DNA of 64,000 bases from Liolophura sinensis (GCF_032854445.1 NC_088306.1:15836764-15900763); one strand, 5' to 3'. Positions 11,839 to 23,134 are shown, numbered from the stretch's first letter. Made by a program: numbers and translations. Notes: a model not told the origin generated them from the sequence alone.

Positions 11839-11962
11839 TTATTTCATTTATGCTTTTTTCATTTATAAGTCATGCACTTATACGACGGCGGCCAGCATTA
11901 TGATGAGAGGAAACCGGGCAGAGCCCATGGAGGAACCCACGACCATCCTTCAAGATGGTCAA
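11839..11962 (-). mobile_element. SINE-1 fragment
   Basis: Reverse orientation. It contains ACTTATACGACGGCGGCCAG, GAGGAAACCGGGCAGAGCC and ACCCACGACCATCC. The tRNA-like head is missing. Confidence 0.85.
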
Positions 11963-14900
11963 GAATTCCTCGTTTTACATACTGACTACACGAATATGAC
12001 GGCCATATTGTTATTTGATATCCTCAGTAAGAATAAGCTGCATATATACCTTTAGTGCGACTGCATACGATTTCGGATGTCCTCGTGTGTCATCAAGGAG
12101 TGTGCGAACGGCGCCTTTTTTTCTCTCGAAATTTCGAAATTTTTCGACTCGTTTGCAACATGTGAACTTACTGTTGGGTCAGATCTAATAAGGTGATAAT
12201 ACAAAAACTAAAAATTTTGGCAGCCACGTAGCAAAAATTAATTTGCTACCAGCAGGCTTTATCCGCCTGCTTTGAGTGGGAAGGTTGTATTTCCAAGACG
12301 CGCGCGCAGTTCTTGAAAGAGGACAAGTGGCGGAGGGGATCAAACTTGTTTATATTGGGTTACATTGGCTCACTTTTTGTGTTTAATAAATATGAAGCTT
12401 AAAGAATAGAACAAAATAGAAATAATATTATAATAATAGTTCTAAACTTTCTTTCACATATACTGTATTAATATGAACAACAAAGACTGGCAAAACATGA
12501 TTACTCATTTTACCAATCATCTTCAATATATCAACCGGATATCCCTCACATTGTTCAGTCCTTCTGTGACGCCATGACTATCATTGACAATGACAGAAGG
12601 ATGGTGACACACAAAACTTGTGACATCCTACCATCTATAGTGACGCAACAGTCGTTGGCAAGAGCCCGGTACATAGAAACCATTTCTGTGAACCCTCGCG
12701 TTCAAGAAAGATGAAGGTTTTTTTTTTGTTGCTTCAAATGGATCACAATCGTGTCTCTGGATAGTCTGAAGGAAGAGTAAGTATTGCTTTACCCTTTTAT
12801 AGTTCTTTTAATGGCCACAATGACAATAAACTGTTAAAAAGGGTGTTGTCTAGAGGAGTAACATTCTGTACTGGGTCCCGTCTCACATCCATTTTGGGCT
12901 ATATTCCAAAGCTTTAATCTCTTTTGAAAAAAAACGTATTTGAAGCAACATGTAAAAACTTGTTTGAAATTGTTCCTTCAGGGCACACAATCAACAATCG
13001 AAGGATTTTCTGTGTACATTTAGGAGTTTAATATGGACTACAAGTTTAGGCTAAAAACCAGAATGCGATATTTTAGGTGTCTCTATATCAAAACCGATAT
13101 CCATTTATCAAAACTGTGAATTCTATAAAATCAGTTAATGAATTCATAGGCAATTAGAAATATAATAATCAACTATATAGGCCTATGCCCTTGTGACTCC
13201 TTCTGCAGCATTAGGCTGAACTACAAATGCATCTGAAATCTGTTTCGCTCTTCCCAGCTTAGCTTTCAGAAATACAGCTCTGTACTCTTCCATTCACAAA
13301 CCGGGTGTTCGATCCCTTCCAGTGTGTTGTCCTCAACATGTCAATGCCGTACGCTACAAATACGTGTACGGGTGTGTGTACCTTCATCCTAAAATCATTC
13401 TGACTTCATTTCATGTAGAACTACTAATGTGAATAACTTCACAACTGACATACGTGTTCGTGCCGCATCGAAAGCAAGCGAAACTTTTTCGATACGAGTC
13501 CGTCGCACCCTCGTTTGTGGTAGGTTTGGATTGAAAAGAAAGAATTTCACAGTGAAAAGGGTGATAGGCAACTTGTTTGCGAGTCTTAACATTAATTTTG
13601 GATTAAATAATGAATAGAAGAAACTCTAAGTGCCTATTGTTAAAAAAAGGACGGGACTATGCTACAACTAAATTTTCGACAGAAGAGGAGAGTTCACCTT
13701 AGCAATGCAGACACGTGATTCGAAATTGGCGGTTTGCAAAGTTCGAATGCATCTGTCTGTTTGGTATTAATTTCGTTGGTATAATCGGCATTATTCCCGC
13801 ATAATAATATGATACGAGCTGAAAATTACTTTAAGGTTACACAGAACCTGATTTTGTTCCGTACCGCTTTGAGGACAGCACTTGCAACATCGCTGAGTTA
13901 CAGGTTTATGAAGGTAGCGATTCACAGCTGAGCTTAGAATATGATCAACTAATCTCAGAACTAAACTGCAAGCTGAACACGTCTGTTTTGTTGTGTCTAG
14001 GTGTAGAGAAGAAGCAACCCTTGAAAATGTTGTAAGAAGTGTTGGAGTATTTTGGGGGCTTCCAAGTCCCGAAGCACCCCGGTGGAAGACCCTTGTATGT
14101 GACTGGGGAAATCTGAAACCTCCGGATATGTGTTTTTAACATTGTACTTCACCTTCATTTGTCATTCGCTGAATTCTTCTGTGTTACTCAAAGAATTCAT
14201 ACGCTAACGGCAAAGAGCGAGCATAGGTGAGGACACCCAGCCACCGTCAGTCGCTTCTGAAATATCAACTGTTAAGCAGACTAGCATTCACTTACTGTGT
14301 TCACAACAGGCATTAACGGGGTATAGTGATATGGATGTGTCATTTAGAGTTATTATTTATACTTTTCTTATGAATTTGTAAGTTTTTGTAAGAGTATCTT
14401 TGTACTTGCGCTTAGGCCTACAAACTTTTGAATATGGTATGTATTTGAGTTATTTCCCTTTGCGCGAAAGCGCCCCCACCCCCCACTGCGCACTGATCAA
14501 TATTGCAGACTGCACGCACTGTTGCACTGTAAGAAACTTGTAAGTTTTGTACAGTAAATGCTAAGAGAATCACTCTTCAGGTAATTTAGATCTTCATTTT
14601 ATCTTATTTAATGTAAAGCCAATGCATTATACGCATATTTTTCACTCAGTAAATTTGCTACTTTATTATATTTTCACAGCAGCGTTCGCTGTTGTTTTAA
14701 ACAGGATAATGAGTAGGCCTACATTGTGTTTTCTAGAGTTAAGTGTTTGTCTAGATATGTTTTGTATCATAAATAGGAGATATTTTCATTGAGTGAGAAG
14801 TTCACAGAATGTGGTAATGCATTTATTTTCTTGTAATTCTTTAACTTGGATAAGCATATTCCTTAGATGACTGGGGTAGTGCAGTGATTTAAATGATATA

Positions 14901-15405
14901 TAGCGCTGTTGTAGCATAATGTTGAGTAACGTGTTTTGATTATATCGTGTAAGAGTTGTTCCCCACGAACTGATATTTTATTGGATTGATCGAATTTGAT
15001 TAGGTCTACACGTATTTTGTTACTTTCCTATGTATACTATAAAGTTTGAATGGCTGTTTTAGTGGACGATCTTCATGATACGTACCTTCACAAGATTTGG
15101 GTGATAATGACAGTATTTTTTGTGCGTGTGTCTGTTTATTTACGTACACAAGTAATCGTGGTCTCATTGACCATAATTACATAGTACAGGTGCGTGCGAT
15201 GTACATTTGATTTAATTCCGTATCACTATTCTGATATATTGTATAATTTCTGCATTTTACAGAACTGATAACCAGCTGCCGAACTGATTAACAAACTCTC
15301 TGTCACGTCGTGCACGCTGAATGAACTGTTCCTGAAATATTCTCTCCTACTGGGCATTTTATATCAGTCAGGATTACACGCCTCAACCAGTATGCTTAAG
15401 AAATA
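11963..15405. other. Gene-free stretch
   Basis: No recognisable coding exon, RNA gene or repeat in about 3.4 kb. Short open frames at 13395-13617 and 13945-14142 have no family features. A small GC hairpin (GCGCGAAAGCGC) lies near 14462. Confidence 0.4.
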
Positions 15406-15556
15406 AAACGTGGTTTACCATGCTCAAATCACAAAGATAATGCACAGCAGACGGGAGTTGCCCACTGTTTGAGAACTCGGGGCCGCTCTCGAGGTCTCAA
15501 GCTATGGATACCTCCCGCCTATTGTCTTGGTGATTTGAGCATGGCAAGCTACGTTT
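15406..15556. repeat. 151-bp imperfect palindrome (MITE or hairpin candidate)
   Basis: The outer 27 bases match the inverted opposite end at 24 of 27 positions (shared core CCATGCTCAAATCAC). Weaker pairing continues inward, so the whole segment could fold on itself. No convincing target duplication is seen. It could be a MITE, a foldback element or a transcribed hairpin. Confidence 0.75.
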
Positions 15557-16011
15557 CAATTCTATTCCAACATACCATTATGAAATAATGGAGCTATTAG
15601 TGGGGGAAAATAACGCCGAAAACAATCGATTTCTCCCTTTTGTTAATATTTAACGGTCTAGGTTGTGTTGATTCTCGGCAAGTCCATGCCAATGATTGGG
15701 AAATAAATCATCCAATCAGCGCGAGGCACGTGACAGTTATTGACGAATAAATCAATACACATTTCCCACTAGCAGCTCTCGATGTCAGTTTGAGATCTCA
15801 CTTCGAACATAACAGTTTTGCGACGACAGAGGGATGATGATTTTAAGTCGAACTAATAAGAAAAAACTGTTGGAAGTGAACGATTTATTTCGTGGAGAAA
15901 TTTGTGAACTCAGTTGAAGGTTAAATAGAAGGTGCTTCCTGAGATGGTAGCGTTGCCAAGAATTTGATGACTATGTGGAGCGGATTTCGCGAAGCACTCT
16001 TAACGTTATGT

Positions 16012-16495
16012 TCACTTAACCACCAGGGCGACCAATACTGTAGGCATTATGTCGTCATGGTAGTTGAGAGCTCGTAACGTTAAGGGAGCCAGGCCTACTT
16101 CTTCAACTCTGGTCACACTCCGTGTCTGTCTGACGGGTATGGAGCCAGGCGCGCTGATATAAGTCACACGGGCATCCGACGACTGGGAACAAATAACGGT
16201 TGAGTGTAAAACACTGCTCAAAGAACGGCGTTTGTTTTTCAGACGGCCTTTATGCAACTTCCTAGACTCGAATCGTCCCGGTGGCCATTTGCCGACATTA
16301 TCCCATGTATTCCAACAAAGGCTTGGCTCAGAACAGTTGGTGCAGTGGCTCGAAGACAGTGGTTTGTGTACCGCTGACTGAGTCCTGCATTACGGGAGAT
16401 GTCGGCCATCAAGCTGTTTTCTCCCATCGCTTGCTTGTAATACCAGCAATCCGCCGCTTTTGGAGAACGTTGAAAAAAGGCATCGTTACCCATGC
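16012..16495 (-). pseudogene. Crypton-type tyrosine recombinase C-terminus, decayed
   Basis: Reading leftwards from 16493, the frame contains the hallmarks of the DUF3504/Crypton-derived recombinase domain: ADCWYYKQAMGENSLM, then RNAGLSQRYTNHCLRAT with the HxxR signature, then GHRDDSSLGS. The position where the family normally has its Ser-Tyr nucleophile reads Ser-Cys (TGC). The frame then stops, and similarity continues in another frame (16012-16257: KNKRRSLSSVLHSTVICSQ). Upstream catalytic parts are absent. In animals this domain occurs in Crypton DNA transposons and in host genes derived from them, such as the ZMYM and KCTD1 groups. The frameshift and missing Tyr indicate a dead transposon copy. 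Confidence 0.65.
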
Positions 16496-16826
16496 GCTTT
16501 TCCAGATATAGTACCTAGATGCTTGTTGTTTGATGTCACCTCTTTATATCTCACACACGGGATAAGTGCGTATTGCCCACATGATGTCAGTGATGGTAAA
16601 TATTTCACCTTTAGACTTAACTGCCTGACGAATTATGTGTAAATTCATTTTGCCTTTGTCCTCGAAAAATGTGAGGGGTCAAAGTTTAAAGAAAACAGAC
16701 GTTTTGACAGTGTAGTGTTTAGTACATGTGTACATGTAATATGTTAGTGCACGTAACCTTTGACGTGTAACGCATTGTATTATGGGGCATCTGAGCCGAG
16801 CGACATGCCATGACATGCCAAATTAA

Positions 16827-17986
16827 ATAAGATTTCCACACCAGTGGACGAATTATGAGGTAGCATCACAGCTAGACAGGGAGACATCTCATTACAGATG
16901 TTCAGTGTTGTTAGCGTGTATCGGGGAGGATGCCATGCAAGTTTACGACGGTCTTCCATTTTTGAGCCAGGAAGATCAAAGTGACCTTGACACTGTTCTT
17001 AAGAAATTCGAGGATTTTTTCGTGCGACGCGTACATTGCCACTCTGAGAAAACTGGCAAAAACCTGCAATTTTGGCCAGATGGAAGATAGAATGCTATGT
17101 AATCGTATAGTTGTTGTTGTGAGAGAAGACCCGATTCGTGAAAAGCTTCTAGAACATAGAAAAACTCACACTAGCTCGACGCGTAGAAATCTGCAGAGCT
17201 TACGACGCGACACCGGAGGCGTCGCTGACCTTAGCCGACTGAATAGCAATCAACCTAAAGTACAGCGACGATCCAGGAAGCAAAATTACAAGCTAGGGAA
17301 GAAAACTTGTCAACGATGTGGAAGGTAACCACATAGTTATGACAAATGCTCCCGCAGTTAAAGACGCCCAGTGTGATAAATGGTGCAAATGGGGACATTT
17401 CGCAGCCCGGTGCCCTACACCACCTTCAGTCAGTGCAGTTCAGGATGACGAGGATTTAGCATTCCTGGGACCTGTAAGTGTCGGGACCACTACTCCGTGG
17501 AATGTTGAACTGAAAGTACATGTAGGTGACTGTGTCGATCAAGTTATTTTGAGAGTCGACACTGGTGCATACGTGACAGTTATTCCGTCAAACCTTTCTC
17601 CCCGTCTGAAGGTGAAGCTTAATAATTCGCAGAAGAAGTTGTTTGGTTTTGGTGGAAAGGAGCTTTCCGAACTAGGACATTTCACTGCAGTGCTCCAAAC
17701 GTCAAAGCATTCACCTACGCAGACTTTGTATGTAGTTCAAGGTCTTATAGAGCCTTTGTTCGGCCGGCCACCAATTACCGAGCTTGAATTACTTCTGCGT
17801 GTGAATGCGGTCGACAGTGAAAACTCAGGTCACAAATATAGAGACCGTTACCCAAAGTTATTTTCTGGGTTTAGGAAGCTGAAAGAGACTTATAAGATTT
17901 GGCTTGCGAAAGACGTGGTTCCTTTTGCCATAACGTCACCGACACGTCTTGCATTACCATTGATGACAAAGGTCAAGGAGGCGTTA
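16827..17986 (+). pseudogene. Gypsy-like LTR retrotransposon relic: gag, zinc knuckles, protease
   Basis: The gag part begins near 16830 (HQWTNYEVASQLDRE, then ACIGEDAMQVYDGLPF and DLDTVLKKFEDFF), shifts frame near 17040, and continues with CNRIVVVVREDPIREKLLEH. Two CCHC knuckles follow: the first (CQRCGR...HSYDKC, 17308 on) holds an in-frame TAA, and the second is CDKWCKWGHFAARC. The frame 17318-18091 then carries an aspartic protease with VILRVDTGAYVTVIPS (DTGA active site), an FGFGGKEL flap region and a short start of reverse transcriptase (LPLMTKVKEALQ). There a truncated SINE replaces the rest of pol. No LTRs were recognised. At least two frameshifts and a stop make it inactive. Confidence 0.82.
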
Positions 17987-18162
17987 CAGCTCATTCTGGC
18001 CTCCTCTTCTGTCGTGGGTGGGAAGTTTTGCAGCAACCCACGGATGGTTGCAGGTTACCCCCGGGCTCTGCCCGGTTTCATCCCACCATAAAGCCGGCCA
18101 CCATCATATAAGTGAAATGTTCTTGAGTACAGCGTAAAAATCCAATCAAATAAATATACAAA
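17987..18162 (+). mobile_element. SINE-1, 5'-truncated, interrupting the Gypsy relic
   Basis: Similarity to SINE-1 starts just after the tRNA-like B-box (CAGCTCATTCTGGCC). It continues through CCGGGCTCTGCCCGGTTTC and AGTGAAATGTTCTTGAGTAC to a CAATCAAATAAATA tail. It joins the retrotransposon reading frame directly. Confidence 0.88.
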
Positions 18163-19025
18163 GCCACACAATGCTTTCAGATCACAGTATATCAACTGGA
18201 TAGCCTAAACATTTCTATCTCTTGTGTATAATCATTTTAAACGAAAGTGTCTAGAATGAATAGTTCCCGTCGTAGACGTATACCTGTCTGTGTTGAAAAT
18301 GAAAGCCCAATATTTTATTTTCTTAAAATACCGTTATCTAGAGCAATGAAACAGACCATTTAGAAGACCTATTGCCTGTAGAAGTTATACGGTAGCCACA
18401 TGGTGCCAGCTAGGTATATTTTGATGAGAATGGCCTCGAAGCGGAAAAAAAACGACGTGAAAGTTATGTTCATGTGCGTACACAAAATAGTTTATAAATC
18501 ATGTCAATAGAATTATTGTTCCAGTATTCCACTAACCAGATTTTAAGATTTCTGTAATGAAAGAAGAAATAAGAGTAACTTTTAAAGTGTATAACTTTGC
18601 ACAGAAAAGCGAAATACGTGTTTTTCTGTTGTTGTGGGTTTCTGGCTTACATTTCATACTCACATTCACAATTTCGTGTTGAATTTTAAATCCTCACATT
18701 ACAAATGTAATTGTTCAATAGGGAAATTGTCAAGACGGAAACTTCGAAGAGTAATCCAGAAAAGGGCAATTCACCGAGGTAAGCTACATAGATATAGGAA
18801 ACTGTTACAAATAATGAACATATAATTCTTAGCCTCGGTTTGTGAGGCCATTAGATATTCTATCCTGTGAATGCGGCCCTTAAAGGCTTCCAGGGAGGAT
18901 AAACAATCAGCCGTATTTCAGTCTGTGAAAAAGTCTAAAAACAAAAAAAAATATACACAGATGAGTGTTTTCTGGTAAGATTTGCACTCATCTGTCTGAT
19001 AATGATCATGATAACTTCAAGTTGC
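18163..19025. other. Gene-free stretch
   Basis: AT-rich; no feature recognised. It may be residual retroelement sequence decayed beyond recognition. Confidence 0.35.
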
Positions 19026-19029
19026 CTTT

Positions 19030-19255
19030 GATCAGTTGAGGTTCAATTCCGGCCTTGGACACGGAATCCACAAATTCTTCCACTCCCATTCTTTGTGGAG
19101 CCTTGATGACAAGTCTATCGTTCGTCTGTAAGTTACCAAAGGTCAGTGGTTTAACCCGAGGAAACCCATCTCTTCCACCCTTATATGATCGCCATCGTAG
19201 ATAAATGATACACTCAGCATGGCGTTAAACGACGATCATATAGATAAACCAAGTT
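19030..19255 (+). mobile_element. Diverged tRNA-derived SINE
   Basis: A B-box-like GAGGTTCAATTCCGG (19036 on) is followed by CCCGAGGAAACCCATC, a TATATGATCGCCATCG block and a CATGGCGTTAAACGACGATC end. This is the same order of parts as SINE-1 but strongly diverged, so it may be a related family. Confidence 0.5.
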
Positions 19256-19930
19256 CTCTTTACCAATACAATTTACATATTATTTAAGACATACACAAAG
19301 GCCTTCGCGGAAGACGTTATTTCTGTAGTTTACATGCCGCTGTTCTGCAGTATATATCTCTGATGACATGCACAGATTTTGTTATGCACAAGGCGTAGTA
19401 AGTTTAGCTCATACAGGTTTTCTTTCAATCAAAGAAAGAAAGTTGGTGCCTATCAGCCTGCCCCCAATGTTGCCAGCCCCCTCCAATGCAAACTGAAAGT
19501 TTGGTCCTTTCAATAATCCTTTCTGTATATTTGTGTTAATTATATTTTTAAACTATATTTTGTCAAAGAGCTTTGTATGATAGATTTCATTTCTGCAGTT
19601 AAGAAAATGGCCTTATCAGAAGTGAATATTATACAAAATATCAGTGTATAGAGACTTCATACGAAATATTTTATTTTGTCGTGTTGACCCCCGTCTTACA
19701 TGTGATCGCCAAGATGGAAAGATACATATAAAGCACATGAGTTTATAAGTGCCTGAATATCCACATATGTCTCTCTGCTGATTTATTGTCATTTCACTGC
19801 TGCCTCACTAACGCTTACTTAAAGAATAAATCATCCGATCAGAATACGCAATCACCCAAAAGTTATCTACTCATGTGATTTTTTCTTGAGTTAAACCCTT
19901 GTTGTTTAAAACAAGACTACTTACAGTCTG

Positions 19931-20329
19931 ATGCACTGCTCTTTTACTTCTTTATTTCCAGTTTACACCAAAGGGCTAAAAAAAAGGTTCCAGGAACTTT
20001 TGCTCGGACCGGTAGAAACAAAATTTATGGCTATGCGCCGTATATTTGGGACAGACTTCAAAATGCTCAATGTCCCTGAATCAGCTGTCAAGTGGACTTT
20101 TGCAGCATACCCATGTGTAACCCCCAAATTTTTAGGGGTCTGCACTTTGGGGGTCAGATTTTCCGTGGTCCTGGCCCCGGCCCCAAAAGAGGGCATAAAC
20201 GTACAGGTACAGCGTCTGGGACCGGTAAAAGGTTTGGTACGGGAGGTGACGTATCAGACCTACCATGATACGTATGAAGGGTTTGGCCTCAGAGGTGAGA
20301 GTTCAGCGGTCTTATATAGTTCCAAGTAG
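19931..20329 (+). CDS. Unrecognised open frame, 132 residues
   Basis: The frame is open for about 400 bp in a region richer in GC than its surroundings. A polypyrimidine tract and acceptor-like CTTTATTTCCAG end just before TTTACACCAAAG at about 19962. Candidate residues include KGLKKRFQELLLGPVE and AVKWTFAAYPCVTPKF. I recognise no domain. It could be an exon, a transposon relic or chance; codon use cannot be judged reliably at this length. Confidence 0.2.
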   Translation: MHCSFTSLFPVYTKGLKKRFQELLLGPVETKFMAMRRIFGTDFKMLNVPESAVKWTFAAYPCVTPKFLGVCTLGVRFSVVLAPAPKEGINVQVQRLGPVKGLVREVTYQTYHDTYEGFGLRGESSAVLYSSK

Positions 20330-21045
20330 GTATGGTATCTCACCAGTTCTTCAGCAGGGAGTTTTTCACCGATGGCCTTCCTTTGTTAACCCTACCTGCT
20401 GAACAGCAGTCAGGTATACAAGTTTGTCACCCTCGTGTATAAATTTCAGTTTTTAATTCACTCAAGTTTGAGAGATACTGCTTAGGCAATACAACAGTAC
20501 TAAAAATAAAATGTAAATCTTTTATTTGTCGTGCCAGTTTCTAACGACCTTGTACAGTTGGTTTCCGGCCTTGACCTTAATACCCCTTATGTGGCTCCCT
20601 CTAGTGTCGACCCCTAGAAACTCTGCCACCATGAACCTATTATTCATCCCTTCCTGTATATTGTATCATAAATAATACATCTGTTTATTACTATCTTTTT
20701 CTTTCACTTTGAGTTGAATGGTTCGTATAAAAGTTATCATACCGGTTTAAAACAAGGATGGTTTCTCTTTGGTCTCTGTATATATTCGAAGACGCTAGAG
20801 TCTGTTATGATTTAAAGACAAGATGGAATTCGAAAAAGTTGATAAGGTTATGTTATGTTCTTTAATTCAGTTTTGCTTTTTTAACTGATGTTTAACGCCG
20901 AATACTCCAGAATTTATATGACAGGGTCAGGTTAAGTTTAAGACTGAAGGAAACCGGTGGGCCTGTAGAAAACCAGATATCTGACAAACCTTCTAACGTA
21001 AATCCGCCGCCAAAGCAGCGAAATCCTTTCGAAAGGTATGATGCG
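20330..21045. other. Gene-free stretch
   Basis: No exon, RNA or repeat recognised. An A-rich and T-rich sequence leads into the G-rich tract at 21060. Confidence 0.35.
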
Positions 21046-21047
21046 TT

Positions 21048-21120
21048 GTTTTTTTTTTTGGGTGGGGGTGGGGGGGAGGGGTGAGAGCGTGGGGGATCTT
21101 TTTTTTTTTTTTTTTTTTTA
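21048..21120 (+). repeat. Poly-T, G-rich, poly-T tract
   Basis: A T-run is followed by at least four G-runs (GGGTGGGGGTGGGGGGGAGG) and then a second T-run of more than 20. It could form a G-quadruplex. Run lengths in such tracts are often unreliable in assemblies. Confidence 0.85.
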
Positions 21121-21123
21121 TCC

Positions 21124-21296
21124 ATAAATCTGATCTAATGTCTCTATCCGGTTTTCTTCAATTCATAAAGCAGACCTGATGTCTCTATTCAGTTTCCTCC
21201 AGCCGATGCTTATGCTTGGCTTAATGTCTATATCCAGTTTCCTCCCTCCATGTTTGGACTTCACCTAATGTCTCTATTCATTTTCCTCCCTCTATG
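21124..21296 (+). repeat. Degenerate ~55-bp tandem repeat
   Basis: The phrase TAATGTCTCTAT...TTTCCTCC recurs about four times with drift (near 21138, 21178, 21221 and 21268). Confidence 0.7.
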
Positions 21297-21425
21297 ATTT
21301 ATTTATTTATTTATTTGATTGATGTTTTACGCCGTACTCAATAATATTTTTCACTTATACGACGGCGGCCAGCATTGTGGTGGGAGGAAACCGGGCAGAG
21401 CCCGGCGGAAACCCATGACCATCCG
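21297..21425 (-). mobile_element. SINE-1 fragment abutting SINE-2
   Basis: Reverse SINE-1 from the ATTT tail to CCCATGACCATCCGCAG, where sequence of a second SINE family starts. The head is missing; the junction suggests that SINE-2 inserted into it or that both broke here. Confidence 0.88.
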
Positions 21426-21720
21426 CAGCCTGATGGTTGGTAGAGCGTCCGCTTCGGGGGCTGTAGATCCAAGGCCAATCCTGGGTCAGGTCACACCTTA
21501 GACTTTAAAAGAGGAAGTTGTAGCTTCCTCGCTTAGCGTTCAGCATTAAAAGCATAGTGCAACGAATGGTTGATCCGAATCAGTATAATGGCTCGGGCGG
21601 GGCACTAGTTAAAAGAGCAGTGGAAATCCGTCCAGCAACAAGGAGGCACATTGAACGTAGATGCACTCAAAGGACTCTTTCGTCGTCATATGACTGAAAA
21701 ATTGTTAAGTAAGAGATTAA
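21426..21720 (+). mobile_element. SINE-2 with tRNA-like head
   Basis: The head has an A-box-like GATGGTTGGTAGAGCGTCC and a weak B-box (GGCCAATCCTGGG). The body shares CAGTATAATGGCTCGGGCGG, GTGGAAATCCGTCC and TCGTCGTCATATGACTGAAA with the copy at 47048-47338. The (CACT)n tail seen there is lost here. An internal segment present at 47150-47190 is also missing. Confidence 0.82.
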
Positions 21721-21749
21721 ACCCTAACGTACCCTAACATCTCCGTACG

Positions 21750-22160
21750 AGCAAAATGTCTTTTTATTGCATGGTCGAAGTGGAGGTGTAGCGTCAAAAA
21801 TAACATAATTTACACAGAGGCAGGGTGTCGGCTACCCAGTCCCGCATTTCCAAGGAAAAAAAACTGATTCAGCACACCTTGGCATCACTGATCGCACAAA
21901 GGTGAACAATAAGTATAGTCTTCATTTTTGATACTCTCTCTCCATCATTCACGGATTTGATAAATTTGGCCCCTGTCCACCTTCTCGCTGCGTTTGGAGC
22001 AGCGGCTTTCCCTTGTTGGCACAGTGACTTTGCACTACAGCAGCAGGTAACAGCTAACGACAGTGCAGTCGAGTCACTTATCTTTGTGGGTTATGTGAAT
22101 TAGCCATCTATATCAGATCTGTGTGCTCTTTCAAGAGGCAGTAGATAGATGGAGGGCAAG
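21750..22160 (+). repeat. Dispersed repeat R1, copy B
   Basis: Second copy of the repeat at 10910-11297, in the same orientation, starting near GGTCGAAGTGGAGGTGTAGC and ending near GCAGTAGATAGATGG. It directly follows SINE-2. Confidence 0.75.
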
Positions 22161-22176
22161 TTTTTATTTCCTACGT

Positions 22177-22290
22177 TTATTTGAATGGTGTTTTACATGA
22201 TGCTTAGAATTTTCCAGTATAGTACAACCGCTGGATGCAAGCATTGGTGTGTTCGTGTGGATGGAGGAAATCGTTGAAAGTTTCGAGAAA
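22177..22290 (-). mobile_element. Strongly diverged SINE-1-like fragment
   Basis: TTTATTTGAATGGTGTTTTAC followed, after lost sequence, by GGATGGAGGAAATCG. The partial agreement with the SINE-1 3' end is weak. Confidence 0.35.
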
Positions 22291-22394
22291 ACCAACCAGC
22301 GATACCCAGGTGCATTGCAATTGCACCGTCTTTAGTCATCGACATCTTGGTTTGAGATATAGCATAGGCTGACCTACTTGTCAGGTGATGAATG

Positions 22395-22567
22395 AATTTA
22401 TTTATTTATTAATTTGATTGGTGTTTTACGAATGTTTTTCAAGAGTATTTCACTTACACGATGGCGGCCAGCATTATGGGTGAGGAAACCGGGTAGAGAC
22501 CGCGGGAAAACCACGACCACCTGTCGGTTGCTAACAAACCTTCCCACGTACTGCCGGAGAGGGCTGG
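22395..22567 (-). mobile_element. SINE-1, head missing
   Basis: Tail, TTGATTGGTGTTTTACG, CGATGGCGGCCAGCATTATG, CCTTCCCACGTACTGCCGG. The tRNA-like head is absent. Confidence 0.88.
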
Positions 22568-22838
22568 TGTTTGTAATGTACTGACAGCTGTACGAACGAG
22601 AAATAGCTCTCGATATTTATTTACATGATTGGCCCTTACAGCGTTGCACTCATGAATATTTTTTATACATCACTTTAATAATGGTGTGATGGAAGTTGGA
22701 GTGCTTAGAGTAAACCACTGACCCCCGCTAGATACCGGGTAACCTCCTGACTTAAAGCCACAGCATGCGGTAGCAGCCATATAACAGGCTGGTTCGATTC
22801 TGCAACATGTACTTCGTCTCACAGGAACGGGTAATCAT

Positions 22839-23134
22839 TTATTTACTTATTTGATTGGTGTTTTACGCCGTACTCAAGAATATTTCACTTATACATTTTT
22901 TCACTTATACATTATTGGTTCTTCGACGGCGGCCAGCATTATGGTGGGAGGAAATCGGGCAGAGCCCGGGGAAACCCACAACCATCCGCAGGATGGTGGC
23001 AGACCTTCCCACGTACGACCGGAGAGGAAGCCAGCATGAGCTGGACTTGAACTCACAGCGACCGCATTCGGTGAGAGACTCCTGGGTCATTACGCTACGT
23101 TAGCGCGCTAGCCGACTGAGCCATGGAGGCCCCT
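22839..23134 (-). mobile_element. SINE-1, full length with 11-bp target duplication
   Basis: Complete copy. On the minus strand the head reads GGCCTCCATGGCTCAGTCGG (A-box TGGCTCAGTCGG), with B-box GAGTTCAAGTCC. The body and AAATAAAT tail follow. CGGGTAATCAT occurs at 22828-22838 and again at 23135-23145. A short internal duplication (TTTCACTTATACATT, twice) expands the 3' region at 22885-22915. Confidence 0.95.

Noticed and set aside
22839-23134. tRNA genes suggested by A-box and B-box sequences here and at 4244, 21426 and 51866
   Set aside because: The heads do not form a complete tRNA with an acceptor stem and are joined to SINE bodies.
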